Of a DNA stretch of 64,000 nucleotides, positions 20,621 through 32,049 are shown piece after piece. The notes beneath the pieces were generated by a model. It was not told the origin of the DNA. It saw only the letters and a list, made by a program, of their open reading frames with translations, and did no database searches. The position numbers were made by a program, and so were the translations under genes. Source of the stretch: Sepiola atlantica (Eukaryota > Mollusca > Cephalopoda > Sepiida > Sepiolidae); NCBI GenBank assembly GCA_963556195.1, contig OY744544.1, positions 42,380,984-42,444,983 of the forward strand, written 5' to 3'. Every line of letters starts with the position of its first letter. Within the stretch, counting starts at the first letter, position 1.

Positions 20621-21670
20621 CTTATGCACATCTCGAATAAAATGCGTCCATTCGATATGTGCATTTCAAACTTATGCACATCTCGAATAAGATGCGTCCA
20701 TTCGATATGTGCATTTCAAACTTATGCACATCTCGAATAAGATGCGTCCATTCGATATGTGCATTTCAAACTTATGCACATCTCGAATAAGATGCGTCCA
20801 TTCGATATGTGCATTTCAAACTTATGGGCATCTCGAATAAAATGCGTCCATTCGATATGTGCATTTCAAACTTATGCGCATCTCGAATAAGATGCGTCCA
20901 TTCGATATGTGCATTTCAAACTTATGCGCATCTCGAATAAGATGCGTCCATTCGATATGTGCATTTCAAACTTATGCGCATCTCGAATAAGATGCGTCCA
21001 TTCGATATGTGCATTTCAAACTTATGCGCATCTCGAATAAGATGCGTCCATTCAGTATGTGCATTTCAAACTCATGCACATCTCGAATAAGATGCGTCCA
21101 TTCGATATGTGCATTTCAAACTTATGCACATATCGAATAAGATGCGTCCATTCGATATGTGCATTTCAAACTTATGCACATCTCGAATAAGATGCGTCCA
21201 TTCGATATGTGCATTTTAAACTTATGCACATCTCGAATAAGATGCGTCCATTCGATATGTGCATTTCAAACTTATGCACATCTCGAATAAGAAGCGTCCA
21301 TTCGATATGTGCATTTCAAACTTATGCACATCTCGAATAAGAAGCGTCCATTCGATATGTGCATTTCAAACTTATGCACATCTCGAATAAAATGCGTCCA
21401 TTCGATATGTGCATTTCAAACTTATACACATCTCGAATAAGATGCGTCCATTCGATATGTGCATTTCAAACTTATGCACATTACGAATAAGATGCGTCCA
21501 TTCGATATGTGCATTTCAAACTTATACACATCTCGAATAAGATGCGTCCATTCGATATGTGCATTTCAAACTTATGCACATTACGAATAAGATGCGTTCA
21601 TTCGATATGTGCATTTCAAACTTATACACATCTCGAATAAGATGCGTCCATTCGATATGTGCATTTCAAA
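20621..21670. repeat. Satellite array, 50-bp unit, exactly 21 copies
   Basis: The monomer is CTTATGCACATCTCGAATAA, GATGCGTCCATTCGATATGT, GCATTTCAAA. Length is constant at 50 bases with no indels over 1050 bases. Within each unit ATGCACATCTCGA and TCGATATGTGCAT are inverted repeats with one mismatch, giving a 13-bp hairpin. Variants cluster: GCGCA units at 20871-21070, GAAGCGTCC at 21271-21370, and an alternating TACACA-TCTC / GCACA-TTAC dimer from 21421 on. Confidence 0.97.
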
Positions 21671-21959
21671 CTTATGCGTGACAAATGAATACTCATAAGA
21701 TAACAAAGACACATCTACAAATAACAATAGTATATTTTGTGTTTAGTAATCAATATTCTTCTCCCAACACAAATATACGAGATTTTCAACAAAATAATTG
21801 TAATTATTGCGACAAAATATTTGAAAAAATAAAAGACAGAGGAATAAATATTTAGTAATAATTAGCAGATGGACCCAGCACTGTACAGGTGCAAAATACG
21901 TTGAAAGATTGTTTAAATATGTGCAGGTCCCATGTTTATACCTGAGCAACTTTCAATTA

Positions 21960-22130
21960 AATTTCTCTTTCTCCATTTCCTTCTTGTCCAGAGTGTCAGA
22001 CGTTTTTTGATATTTCGTAAGTTCACTCTCCAGTCGTCACGGTTCAGCGGATCAACTGTCTCAAAATTCCACTCTGTACGGTCTTATTTAATCACTTGCT
22101 TCTAAGTTTTCCTTGATTCAAGACATTCAT
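21960..22130 (-). pseudogene. LINE 3' fragment
   Basis: The minus strand contains GAGTGGAATTTTGAGACAGT followed by TGATCC and an AAATATCAAAAAACGTCTGA block. The same text is found on the plus strand at 33.9-34.0 kb, where the protein is recognisable as a LINE C-terminus. Confidence 0.5.
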
Positions 22131-23335
22131 GCTACTGCAATAGTTTATCCAGTAGAATAAACACTCCACTTGACCATATCAGTGTAATCAATTCGTCCTT
22201 AGGATATAACAATTATGCTAGACAAATTTAGTGTTTTCAGCAAATCCTCTGACCGAATGTGTTGCCTTTGGTCAGATTTTACATTGAAGATCCATCTAAT
22301 CATTGATCTGTCATTTGCTTTCAGTCAGGCGATAAAGGAGGGGGTGAGGGTTCAGCATTCACTGCTATTATAATATGACACTAGTGACACAGCTGCTATA
22401 CAACTTACATAAATATTTGGATCAATCATACTTGAGGTACTCCAGAATAAGCAACAACCAAAAGGATGCATGTTGCCTTGACACCAGTTTCTTTTAATTC
22501 CGATTAAATTAACAACAAAACAATACGTCCACTTGACATCGCAGATTTTTCTTTTAATGAAAAAAACAAACATTTATTTACCAAACGTCTTGTTTTGTAA
22601 ATTTGAAGATTTATAAAACATTAAATTTATTAAACAAAAAACATTTAAATATGTGGATGTTGTGCAAAGATGGGGTCACACAATTTGAAAAGGGTATTTT
22701 CTGAGTGTCTTATATGCTGCAGGAATTCCTTCAGATGGGAATCCAAGTGAGATCTTCTACAACCGAGCATTCAGTCAGTGAAGAAGAAATCCTTCTAGAC
22801 TGAGGCAATTTTAATTTTTGTCCCAATCCAGAGTTTCCGTGCTTGGGGAGCTAGATTTTCCCTACATTAAAAACCGACATTGTGTCTAACTCTGCCCTCT
22901 TGGTGAGGCAAGTTAATAGGGGCACTATCTCTGCAATGTTTTTTTTATATATTTGTTTGTTTCGTTTATTTATTATATAATATTTTGTAAATAAAACAAT
23001 GTACTTTTTAAATTTTTATTTTATTATGCTTGTAAATAAATTTTAAAAATACCCCCTATCCTTTTTTTTAAATAAAAATCTGCGAAGGCAAGTTATGAAT
23101 GTGGATGTGGCAAGGATAGTAACCCTTTATGGGAGCTGAAGATCCCCATAGTTTAAACCCTTTTACCTAACTTGGACTGCCCCTGCAGAGAGAGATGTAG
23201 AAATCCACAACTGTGTTTTCACACCCAGAATGTCACTACGGAAAAAGCCATCAATCAGACTTGAACAACTGCAAGTTGACAAGTTGTTATGAAGTAAAAG
23301 GCTCCTTACTACATTTTAAAGGTCAAAGAGCTGAC
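22131..23335. other. Unassigned DNA with SINE-tail debris
   Basis: No exon is supported. Near 22890 and 23120 there are fragments such as GTGTCTAACTCTGCCCTCTT and TGAGGCAAGTTAATAG, related to the tail copies at 47.9-48.2 kb. Confidence 0.4.
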
Positions 23336-23339
23336 ACAA

Positions 23340-23870
23340 ACGAACCTGTCACTTGCGACAGTGGAAATTGAGAGTACCAGTGACATTATCTTTATCTTCC
23401 TTTCTTTTCATGCATCTATGTCTCTTTTCTCCTTTCTCTCCCTCTCTTTCTCCCAGTTGCTTTATTGCAGCGAGATATTTTACAGTTTGGTCTTTGAATC
23501 TGCACGCAACAGACGTGTGTCGCACGCCAAGCTCAGTAATTTTGAGTAAAAATGTTTCTTCGGAAATGAATAAATTATATTTTTTATAAATAAAGTAATG
23601 TGTTGTTCCCTCATTACAAAGCCTTTATTTCCACAGATGATTAATTCTCAGGAGAGAATTAATGAAGCTAGCCTAACGCCGCCGCCATGCAACCACCGAA
23701 ATACCCAACCGGGCATAATTAACCCTTTCATTAAAGGGATATGTCTATTGTTGTCACTCGGGGAACTGGATATCATGCCAGGACGTTAACAGCCCTTCCA
23801 GAAAAGACTTCACGGTGCAGATAACAGAGTTTACACTCCCTGGCAAGCGATAGTACTACATGTGTATTGT
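23340..23870 (+). repeat. Dispersed repeat R2, copy 2; possibly LTR plus leader
   Basis: This runs from CACTTGCGACAGTGG through a pyrimidine-rich stretch, a CAGACGTGTGTCGCACGCC block and AATAAA-rich sequence. It then has the hairpin at 23640-23663 and an ACTCCCTGGCAAGCGATAG end. The parallel order with 10395-11040 supports a common element. The 78- and 62-codon frames inside are not shared with the other copy. Confidence 0.45.
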
Positions 23871-24261
23871 TTTGTTTATGATTAAACCAGAAGTAAAAGT
23901 TTAAGAAATCGATATCAAGGCAAGATATATCATTTTAATCATTGCTTATTATGGGGTGCCTCAAGTATAATTGATCCAAATATTTAAATAAATATATTTC
24001 CCATGTATCTAGTAAATATAGAATGAGCAAAACATTTTTTTAAATATTCAAACTTTAAAAAAAATTTTCATCAGCTCATAAGGGACGTTTTTCTCAACGA
24101 CTCTTTTCTCAGGGTATAGTTGGTTTGAGGCAATTTATGAATAAATGAATAAATGAACAAAATATTTAAAAATAATTTTTAGATGTGCCGGTCAGCTGGT
24201 CATGCTCAAGTTTTAGTTGCTAAACACACAGATTGAATGAATGCATCATAATAACCAGGCT

Positions 24262-24690
24262 TGTATTATTCAGACTACTGTTCTCATCTTCGATCTTATT
24301 CTCACAACGTTTCGGACGATGTAATCGATGTCATTCTTCAGGTTAGTTTTGTCGAACTTAAGTAATTCGCAATTGTATTCTGAGTATCGCCTGTACTGAG
24401 GACTGGACCTTCAACCTCCAGAAGACTGTAGCTTAAAACTGATTATTACTTAGCACTAATATCTGTTGCACCACAGGTGCTTGCGGACTTCTACGTGGTC
24501 ATGGCTAATAGAATGAGAGCAAGCTACCCCTTTGAATTAAATTAAAGGTTCCGTTCGAAATTCCATACAGATTCCAGAGTTCGACAAGATGAAGGTCAGA
24601 GGTTACATCGAGTGAAATGTTGTGAGAATAACATCAAAGATGAGAAGAGTAGTCCGAATAATCCAAATTATCAATCCTCATCTAAAAAAT
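24262..24690. mobile_element. Fold-back element with tRNA-like core, copy C
   Basis: Left arm ATTCTCACAACGTTTCGGAC and right arm CGAGTGAAATGTTGTGAGAA are inverted repeats with shared outer CAGACTACTGTTCTCATCTT and AGATGAGAAGAGTAGTCCGA. The minus-strand core at about 24370-24480 has GTGGTGCAACAGATATTAGT, AGTTTTAAGCTACAG and a B-box-like GGTTGAAGGTCCAGTCC. No protein is encoded. Confidence 0.65.
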
Positions 24691-24884
24691 TTCGAAACAT
24701 AATATTCAGTCTTGTTTAAAATTGAAAAACTTCCACATTTCAGTTTTTTTTACTGATGCCATATTTCTTTGTATGTCTACAATTGTTTGAAAAAAAATTA
24801 ATAATGAATACTAGACTAGTTTTAGACTGAATTTGAAGTTTTGTAGAAACGATCATACCTCCCCTCTTTTACCTGTGCAGATTG

Positions 24885-25045
24885 ATTTAATGGGGAGAGG
24901 AGTCACAAACCAGAAAGCCACACCCTAAGATACTTAGGGGTACCTCAAGCAATCGGCAATAACCCCTCACAAGGAGGAGATATTGCCTGGGAGAGTGGCC
25001 TTCTTGGGCCAAAACATACCTTATTCAGACAAAAGGGTTGAGTCC
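24885..25045 (-). repeat. SINE body fragment related to the U2-headed family
   Basis: The plus strand reads GGGGTACCTCAAGCAATCGG, AATAACCCCTC, then GCCTGGGAGAGTGGCC. These correspond to GGGGCGCCTCAGGCAGTAAG, AATAAACTTACTCC and GCCTGGGAGGGTGGACC in the copies at 16.3 and 42.2 kb. The U2 head is missing. Confidence 0.5.
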
Positions 25046-25439
25046 TTGAGAAAGCTAGACCCTAGTGCAAGAATGCTCCAAGAATTCTGTGTCAAGTATA
25101 GCCACGTAGTGATAGTTCACGATATGTGAATGGATATGACTCATGACATGATCAAACGTTTTTATTGATTAATCTCTCCTATACAGCAGTTTGTTTATTT
25201 AATGTTTAAACACTGATTTTGTTGCAAGTACAAATACAATAAATATATGTTGAATTTTATCGACCATTTACATCTTTATTCCTGTAGGTGATTGTGTTCG
25301 TAGTGCCCCAGTGCACTACTTTGACCGGGCGTCTATAATCCTGTTACGAGAGCACTGGTGCCAGTACGAGCATTAGTGTTACTTCTGCTGCTACTAACGA
25401 ACTACAATGACCAAGCAGCACTGGTTGTCACAACACAAT

Positions 25440-25650
25440 GAAAATTATGCTATTTTATTTTTATTAATGAGTCACCAGTTATCAAGGTCAAAAGCAACTC
25501 TAAAATAAGGGTTAATGAGATAGATGGATTGTCAGTTGAATGATGAAGAAAATTATGAGAGGATTGAAAATGATGCTCAGTTTGTGGAAAGGAAGATGGG
25601 GGCAAATCATTTTTTGGTAGTACTTGTGAGCATTGGGTATGCACAAAGTG
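25440..25650 (-). pseudogene. LINE 3' tail fragment
   Basis: GTCACCAGTTATCAAGGTCA and TAAGGGTTAATGAGATAGAT match the 3' tails at 0.5 and 47.3 kb. Only the untranslated end is left. Confidence 0.45.
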
Positions 25651-25689
25651 CAGTAGAATTACTGGTAGATTGAGAGAGGATAACTAGTT

Positions 25690-26345
25690 TGTGTGCAAGA
25701 AATATAAGACAATGGAGATGGATGAGAACTCGGTTATGGAGAAAGTATATTTGGATGGCAAAGCTATTGAGGTTGTTCAGAAGTTGTGCTATCTTGGTGA
25801 TACCATTGGAGCACAGGTTGGAGCAGGTGCTAGTATGATTGCAAGAGTTCGGAATGGAGCGAGTTCAGGGAACTTCTGCCATTACTAACCAGCAGAGCAT
25901 TACCACTGTTGACCAAAAGAAGAGTCTATCAGGCATGTGTATGCAGTGTGATGATGTAAAGAAGTGAAACCTAACCAATCAGGGTTGAAGACATGCGTTG
26001 CATGGATAGAAATGATATGAGAATGATATGATGGATGTGTAATGCGAGTCTTAAAGACAGGCTTAGATCTGATGAGCTCAGAGGAAGATTAAACTTGTGT
26101 ACAGAACAGTAGACTTTGATGATATGGCCACGTTGAAAGAATGGATGAGAGTTTTTGGATTAGTAGATGTAGAACAGTTGAGGTAGCAGGTTCAGTTCAC
26201 AGAGGAAGGCCAAGGAAATTATATGAAAAAGTGATAAGAATGGACTTGAGAGAAAGAGGGATAAATAAAGACCTGAACAGAGATAGATTAGTTTGGAAGT
26301 CAATATCTAAAAGCTGTAAAACGCATGCCAGAATGTAAAACAGAT
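25690..26345 (+). pseudogene. LINE ORF2 C-terminal half, degraded
   Basis: The frame begins with MDENSVMEKVYLDGKAIEVV and KLCYLGDTIGA, the region after the polymerase active site. It then passes through stops to TLKEWMRVF and VEVAGSVHRGRPRKLYEKVI, RMDLRERGINKDLNRDRLVW and KSISKSC. The 3' end reads ACAGATGTTAAACCGATGAC. The fragments at 6.2 and 40.0 kb are the same family. Several frameshifts are visible near 25880-26100, so no protein is made. Confidence 0.7.
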
Positions 26346-26419
26346 GTTAAACCGATGACGATGATTACAGTCCCAAGAGCAAAGTGTCTTGCTGATTCCC
26401 GCAGCTTGCTTATTTCACC

Positions 26420-27130
26420 ATCTGATAGAGTTTGCAGGAATCACCACAGGCTGCTGTGCATTCAGTCTCTTCAGCAAAGGCACGCCATTGTGCATTTCGA
26501 TCAGCTCAGATGAAAGGAGTTACACGGCATCGTAGAACACAAAAGTTCATCGCACCTGTTAGACGTGCTTCCCTCGCCTTCTTCGTTAGTAGAAGGAATC
26601 TAACAGTAGTAGTCCTTACTACAAATGCAACAGCTGCCATTAACGATGTTTGAAATATTTGCTTTACTTGTAAACTGAGTACTGATTTGAACAAATATTT
26701 AATGTCGATTCTGATTTGCCCAATCAAAAACAATCTCTCATGCGAGCAGAACACTGGTCCCGAAGGTTATTTAAGGGAGTGCAAGGCGCTGTTCTTTCTC
26801 TTTAGCTGCAAACAAGCCCCGACTGTGTAATAAACTCACGTCACTGAGTTCGACTACCAAACACTGCTCTTGGAACGCAAATTAAACTCATGATAAGCCA
26901 CGGGCTTCAGTGTCGACAAGAAGACTTCAATATCCAAGATGGCTGACCTGCCGCATGCGAACCGATTCTCAATACCATTTAAACACCCACTTACTAACAA
27001 ACCACATATGAACCCGGCCTGCCTTTAAACTAACACCTGCGTACATATAGACTTTTTAAGAACATTCTCCTGTTATATAGTCTACTCTACATACTATGGA
27101 CTCTCATCCTTTTTCCTCATCCAGACTCCT
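26420..27130. other. Unassigned GC-richer block, possible LTR debris
   Basis: Near 26750-26890 the sequence has TTATTTAAGGGAGTGCAAGG, an AATAAACTCACG run and ATGGCTGACCTGCCGC. This resembles promoter and polyadenylation parts of an LTR. No paired copy, termini or duplication is seen, so no call is made. Confidence 0.25.
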
Positions 27131-27179
27131 GGACTTATTCACTATGACTAATACCTTGCATGTTCAATGAAGATGGCCA

Positions 27180-27960
27180 ACAAAGTTAATATAAATTTTA
27201 GAATGAGACTTTGTCTTTCTATTCAAAGGGAGTCTCTCTGGTGACCCAAGATGCATGTATGCCGATTAGAGCTTGGTTTAAGGATAGAGAACGAATTGTG
27301 AAGCTCAAACCAGAATTGAGCACCAGCATTCAGCTTAAGACTGGCAATATTGGTTCTTGATCGTTCTCCTTGCTTGCAGTCAAAGACAAAGACTTGCGCA
27401 GATAAACGTATGGTCTGAGCTATGTTAACTGTATTTGCACCTCGATGAGCTAGAGAATCTAGAACAGAGTTTGCCCATCATGCACGTACTAGAATATAGT
27501 CAATCTGATTAGCTATACAACTATCATTGGAGCAACAAGTGATGAGATGTCGTTGAAGATGTTAGCAATTAGCTAAGAATGAAACAACCTAGACATGTCT
27601 AGTGCTTTCATCTGTCAGCCTGTATGAACATTCCAATCCCCTGCTAACACTAAGAGATCAGTAATGGGGTATGATCATGGTAAAAGATTTCTTTGCCCCT
27701 TTCCACGGTGTTGAATGTTGCCACATAGATACAGATGACCGTAACATTTACTACAGAATGGATTCTGGTCATCCAGTGAGAAATTAGCTCCCATGCTAGG
27801 AATGCTGTATGCGGCTCAGGACTGAGAGCAATCACAACCATGTGCAGTCTGCTGTTGTCGGTGACTCTGCTATGATAAAGATGATAGACAGTCGTCTTCG
27901 GGTACTTCAACCACTGTCCAGGAGGCGGACCTCTGACAGATAAGCTACACAGACACCATA
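27180..27960 (-). pseudogene. LINE endonuclease domain fragment
   Basis: On the minus strand, after CPPGQWLKYPKTTVYHLYH, the frame gives VVIALSPEPHTAFLAWELIS, then NVTVICIYVATFN and, in another frame, LAGDWNVHTG. The order resembles the apurinic-endonuclease (EEP) domain of LINE ORF2, where GDWN carries catalytic and metal-binding residues. Beyond it a SDHTFICASLCL-like piece matches the SDHxLV motif. Stops and shifts occur throughout. Confidence 0.6.
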
Positions 27961-28925
27961 TTACTATTTCATGTACATACGTACATATATAAGATTTAAA
28001 AATAACTAGAGCAATACCCGTCCCAGGATGAGTAAAATCAATTCTCGAACAGAACAGTTTTCACCACTTTCATGTCCCCTTTTGAAGATTAAAATTAAGA
28101 TATAATGCTACTAAACCTTATGTCTAGAATCCTTATTCCAATTTTGATCAAAATCCATTAAATGGTTTTGACTCTAAAAAATGTCTTAAAATTCAGAGAA
28201 TCTTGCTTAATTGGTGCCTAATGAGTATAAATCAAATTTAATATAAATCTGAAATATTTCAATTTTCAAATAGAAGATTATGTCCTAAAAACCCTTTAAA
28301 CACTCCAAAGAAACTGACATTTGGGGAATATTTATTAATTGATGTCTAATACCTATTGTTAAAATTTTACAAAAACCAGAGATATCTGAATTTTCATGAA
28401 AAGCTTCCACCCCCCCCCCTTTAGTATAAAACTAAATTAAACTAAATATAGCCCACATTATGACCCCTTATGCCTAGCAATTGTGTTCCAAAATTCATAA
28501 TGGTTGGTTAATTAGTTTAAAAGTGAATCCTGTACATAGAAATATATAAACATATACACATATCTAAAAGCTGTACCTACCCGCCATTTATCAGGATGCA
28601 GTAAAGTCATTTTAGTTTTTAATTTTTATTTAGAGGAAATAAAGCCTTAGTTGTAAGGTAGACAACTTATATTATATTCTTCAATTAAAAATATGAGTTA
28701 CCGCCTTGCCGATTTTTATTTTTCAGTGATTATTTAAAATGTTTCATATTATCAGTCATCAGGTCAGATGAAGTAATTTTTAAAATAAATTGTAGCTAAG
28801 TACGTTATTATATTTCCAATAACATGGTACATCAATAACAAATGAAAATTGGCTAGTCAGGAACAAAGTTTGACTCGTCAGCTTATTTGGGTCTAACTTT
28901 AAAAATCCAACAAGATAACTTTGTT

Positions 28926-28950
28926 ACACACACACACACACACACACACC
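28926..28950. repeat. (CA)n microsatellite
   Basis: Twelve or so CA dinucleotides immediately precede the LINE fragment at 28965. Confidence 0.9.
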
Positions 28951-28964
28951 CCAGGTAATGTTCT

Positions 28965-29460
28965 TTTTTGGACAGGGTGCAAAAAAGAGTTTCTAACGTA
29001 ATAGATCCTGCACCATATGTCACATTGCTGCACCATCTGTCACATTGCTGCACCATCTGTCACATTGCTGCAGTATTGCATCCCTGTGCATGTTTTACAA
29101 GTACTTCCACAGAATGTGCTCTAATGAAATTATTACACTCATACTCTCTAAACGAAAATACCCCCGATCCACACGACTAGTAACAAAATCACATCCCTTC
29201 ACCGTAGAGGTCCAGAGATGTCGGAAGATTTTCTACTCTAATAACTTTTTTCCTCGGACCGCTTGCCTTTGGAATTCCCTCCCATCTTCCTGTTTCCCCG
29301 ACCATACCAACATGCAGAAATTTAAATATAATGTGAACAAATATTTTGCTGTCCTGTTCCCCACTCAGCTTACCCCTCCCCCTCATCCCAATAAATCTGA
29401 ACCTTATCACAGTAGTCATTTACGCTTCAGTTGTAAAATGCTTTGTTTGGAGTGAGAAAA
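28965..29460 (+). pseudogene. LINE ORF2 tail with an internal 18-bp minisatellite
   Basis: The frame DRVQKRVSNVIDP is followed by three copies of an 18-base unit (CACCATCTGTCACATTGCTG-type, 29015-29070). It then reads CMFYKYFHRMCSNEI, FFPRTACLWNSLPSSCFPDH and KFKYNVNKYF. FPRTxxLWNSLP is the usual C-terminal signature of CR1/jockey-like LINEs. The 3' untranslated part ends before an AATAAAG at about 29461. The 18-bp expansion is within coding sequence and keeps the frame. Confidence 0.7.
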
Positions 29461-30019
29461 AATAAAGTTTTAATGCTATACTTAGTAAGGTCATATTTCA
29501 TATATATCTTATAAATGGTATTTGAATCGCAGACATCCTAAAATGGAAGCCTCTTGCCACAGAAAAAGAGACAGAGTCCAACATTTGTCACCATGACAGT
29601 GGTAAGAAGATATGACTATAGACCACTCACCGCAAAGAAAAGGCCATTTAAATTACTGCAGCAATGTAATGGTTATTTAGTTGTGCATTCAGTATTGATC
29701 TTCATGTCAGTTTTGACAGCGAAAACGATGCCAGGAACAACAAGGAAAAGAGAGAGAGAGAAAAAGAATTGTGATGTTTCTGAAAAAGAGAAATAGAATC
29801 GAATTCTGGTTTTAGTCCATTAAGTATTGATTAATAAAATATATTTTCTATGGAAAATTACGATAGATATGGAAAAAGTATTTTGAGTTTCCTCATTTTA
29901 ATTCTGGTTTGTCATTTACGTATAACTAGCAGATTAATCTGTCATTGCCCGGGTGTAGAATATTCTAAAAGAATTTGTTTAAATATGTGCATTATTTGGA
30001 TTATTTGAACTACTGTTCT

Positions 30020-32045
30020 CATCTCAGAATATGATTTGGAAGATCGTTTATTAAGATCAGGAAGAGGGTTGAGCCAAGAATGGATTCTTGAGACACGCCG
30101 GCATTGATGCTATGTGCTTCAGATTTTTGCCTGTAGATAATTACTTTTATAGCCCTATCGGAGAAAAAAGATTTTATGGTGGAGTGGACATTTCCAGATA
30201 GTAAATAACTAACAAGTTTGTGGAGCAAACCTTTATGCCAGTATCTTTGATATATCAAAAGCTATTTCCCTAGAGATGAAGTCTCCATCAATAGATTCAC
30301 TGATCCTGTGCAATATCAAAGTCAGCATGTCAGCTGTAGATCTTGCAGAACGAAATCCATATTGCTTACTACTAAGATTGTTTTCATTGAGGTGGTTGAC
30401 AACTACTTGATTTATTAGAGATTCAAGCAACTTACTCATGACGCACAGAAGAGGGATCGGTCTGTACTGGGATGCAGAAGACTAATCTCCAGTATTTTAA
30501 AATACCGAGCAGACCAACAAAGTCTTTGAAGGTGTTGGAAAGCATTTTTCCTTTAACGATTGAACAGCTTTGTAAGGATAGGAGCTATTTCGGGTTGCAG
30601 TTTCTTAAGTACTATGACTGGAATTTGTCGGAACCATGGGACCAGTTGCCTTGTTTGCATCGAGGTGTTTGATAAGTTTGGCGACATCACAGACAGTTAT
30701 TCGGATGTTGCTTAGAGTGTTTTTCAGTCATTTGGTGGGGTTGGGGTAATTCTAAAGGTAGATGGCCTTGATCACAAATTGTGGAATTTACCACAAAGTT
30801 CATTGCAAAAATTTTGGCTTTATCAGATGCTGAGGATATCACTTCTGGTTCATCTATGATGGTTGGGATAGAGGCTTTGCATCTGTTCAGAATCTTGTTT
30901 GTTATTCTCCAAAACTCATGGAAGCCAAGACTGATCGGTCACTCTAGACTTAACTGATTGGGCATCGGAAACTTTAGAATTTTCTATAACCCATTTGCAG
31001 TATTAAAGAAGGATTTGGTTTTGGAGCATTTATGTCGTTGAAAGCAATTGAAATAGTGGTTTCTGTTGGCAATAGCGGTGCATTTAGGGGTATACCATCG
31101 TTAGCTATTCGGCCTCTGTTTAAATATTTGGAAATAAAGCTCTTGATACCAGTGGTAAACCATTCAGATGTTTGAGATGCAATACAGGGCACATTCTTTT
31201 TGAAAATGGATTTAAGGGAGATTTCAAATATAAAGGATATTAAGCTGTTCCAATCAGCTTTTGAATACTGATAAACTTTGGGATGGAAAGGGATATCAGC
31301 CGACTTGCTGAACTTTGTTTTGATCTTAATTGAGACAACCGAGTGATGAGATGATCCCAGAGGAGACAGGACAGTAGATGTGTACCATTCAAGGCAAGTC
31401 ATCAGAAGTTGTGAAGGCTTGTGAAATGTCCATCGGCATCGAGTACACATGTTGGAATTTCAACAATTTATGTAAGTTCATATGAAAGTGAGAAGTCGTA
31501 ACAAAACCTCCCTTCATCGTCAGTCTTGTTTGAGTGAATTACCCACTTAACATTGTGAACATTAAAGTCTCCATGAATGTTGGCAAAAGAGTGAGCAGAC
31601 AAAATCTTGTCAATTTTGTCAGATTTGCTCAATCAGTAACGCCATCGGCGAGGAGATGATAGAGAGCAAAGATGAAAGCAGTGCTGTACGTAAGTGCAAC
31701 ACGGAAACACATATAGGGCAAATCAGAATCTTCATAGGAAGTGTCCCTATCATATGGAAAACCATCCCTGATGTAGCCGCAGATTCCATGACCACAACGA
31801 TCGTAGGGATTATATTTAGAGGTCATGTTTGAATATCCTGAGATCAAGTCATCTGTAGAAACTGACGAGCCCATGCCAATTTCGTATAGAAACAATAGGT
31901 CAGGTTTGGTCTCCTGTAGATAGATTTCAACCTCTGGAAGGTTGGAACGTAGACCCCTAAGGTTGGAAAAGGAGATCTGATAGTAAGGGTCTATGTTAGA
32001 AGTTGTTTTTCTGGGTTTACGCATGATTTGTTTTGTGACTTATGA
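30020..32045 (-). pseudogene. LINE with endonuclease and reverse-transcriptase domains, broken
   Basis: Reading leftward from 32045: SFSNLRGLRSNLPEVEIYLQ and ETKPDLLFLYE (endonuclease start, 31629-32024). Then DFNVHNVKWVIHSNKTDDEG near 31500-31570, and a linker with NPSLILQMGYRKF. The polymerase part is SSKQYGFRSARSTADMLTLI (30340-30400) and NAGVSQESILGSTLFLILIN (30040-30110). The element stops before the YxDD motif. It is about 2 kb of a LINE usually 3-5 kb long, with at least three frameshifts. The same polymerase segment recurs at 50.2-50.5 kb. Confidence 0.8.
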
Positions 32046-32049
32046 TGTT

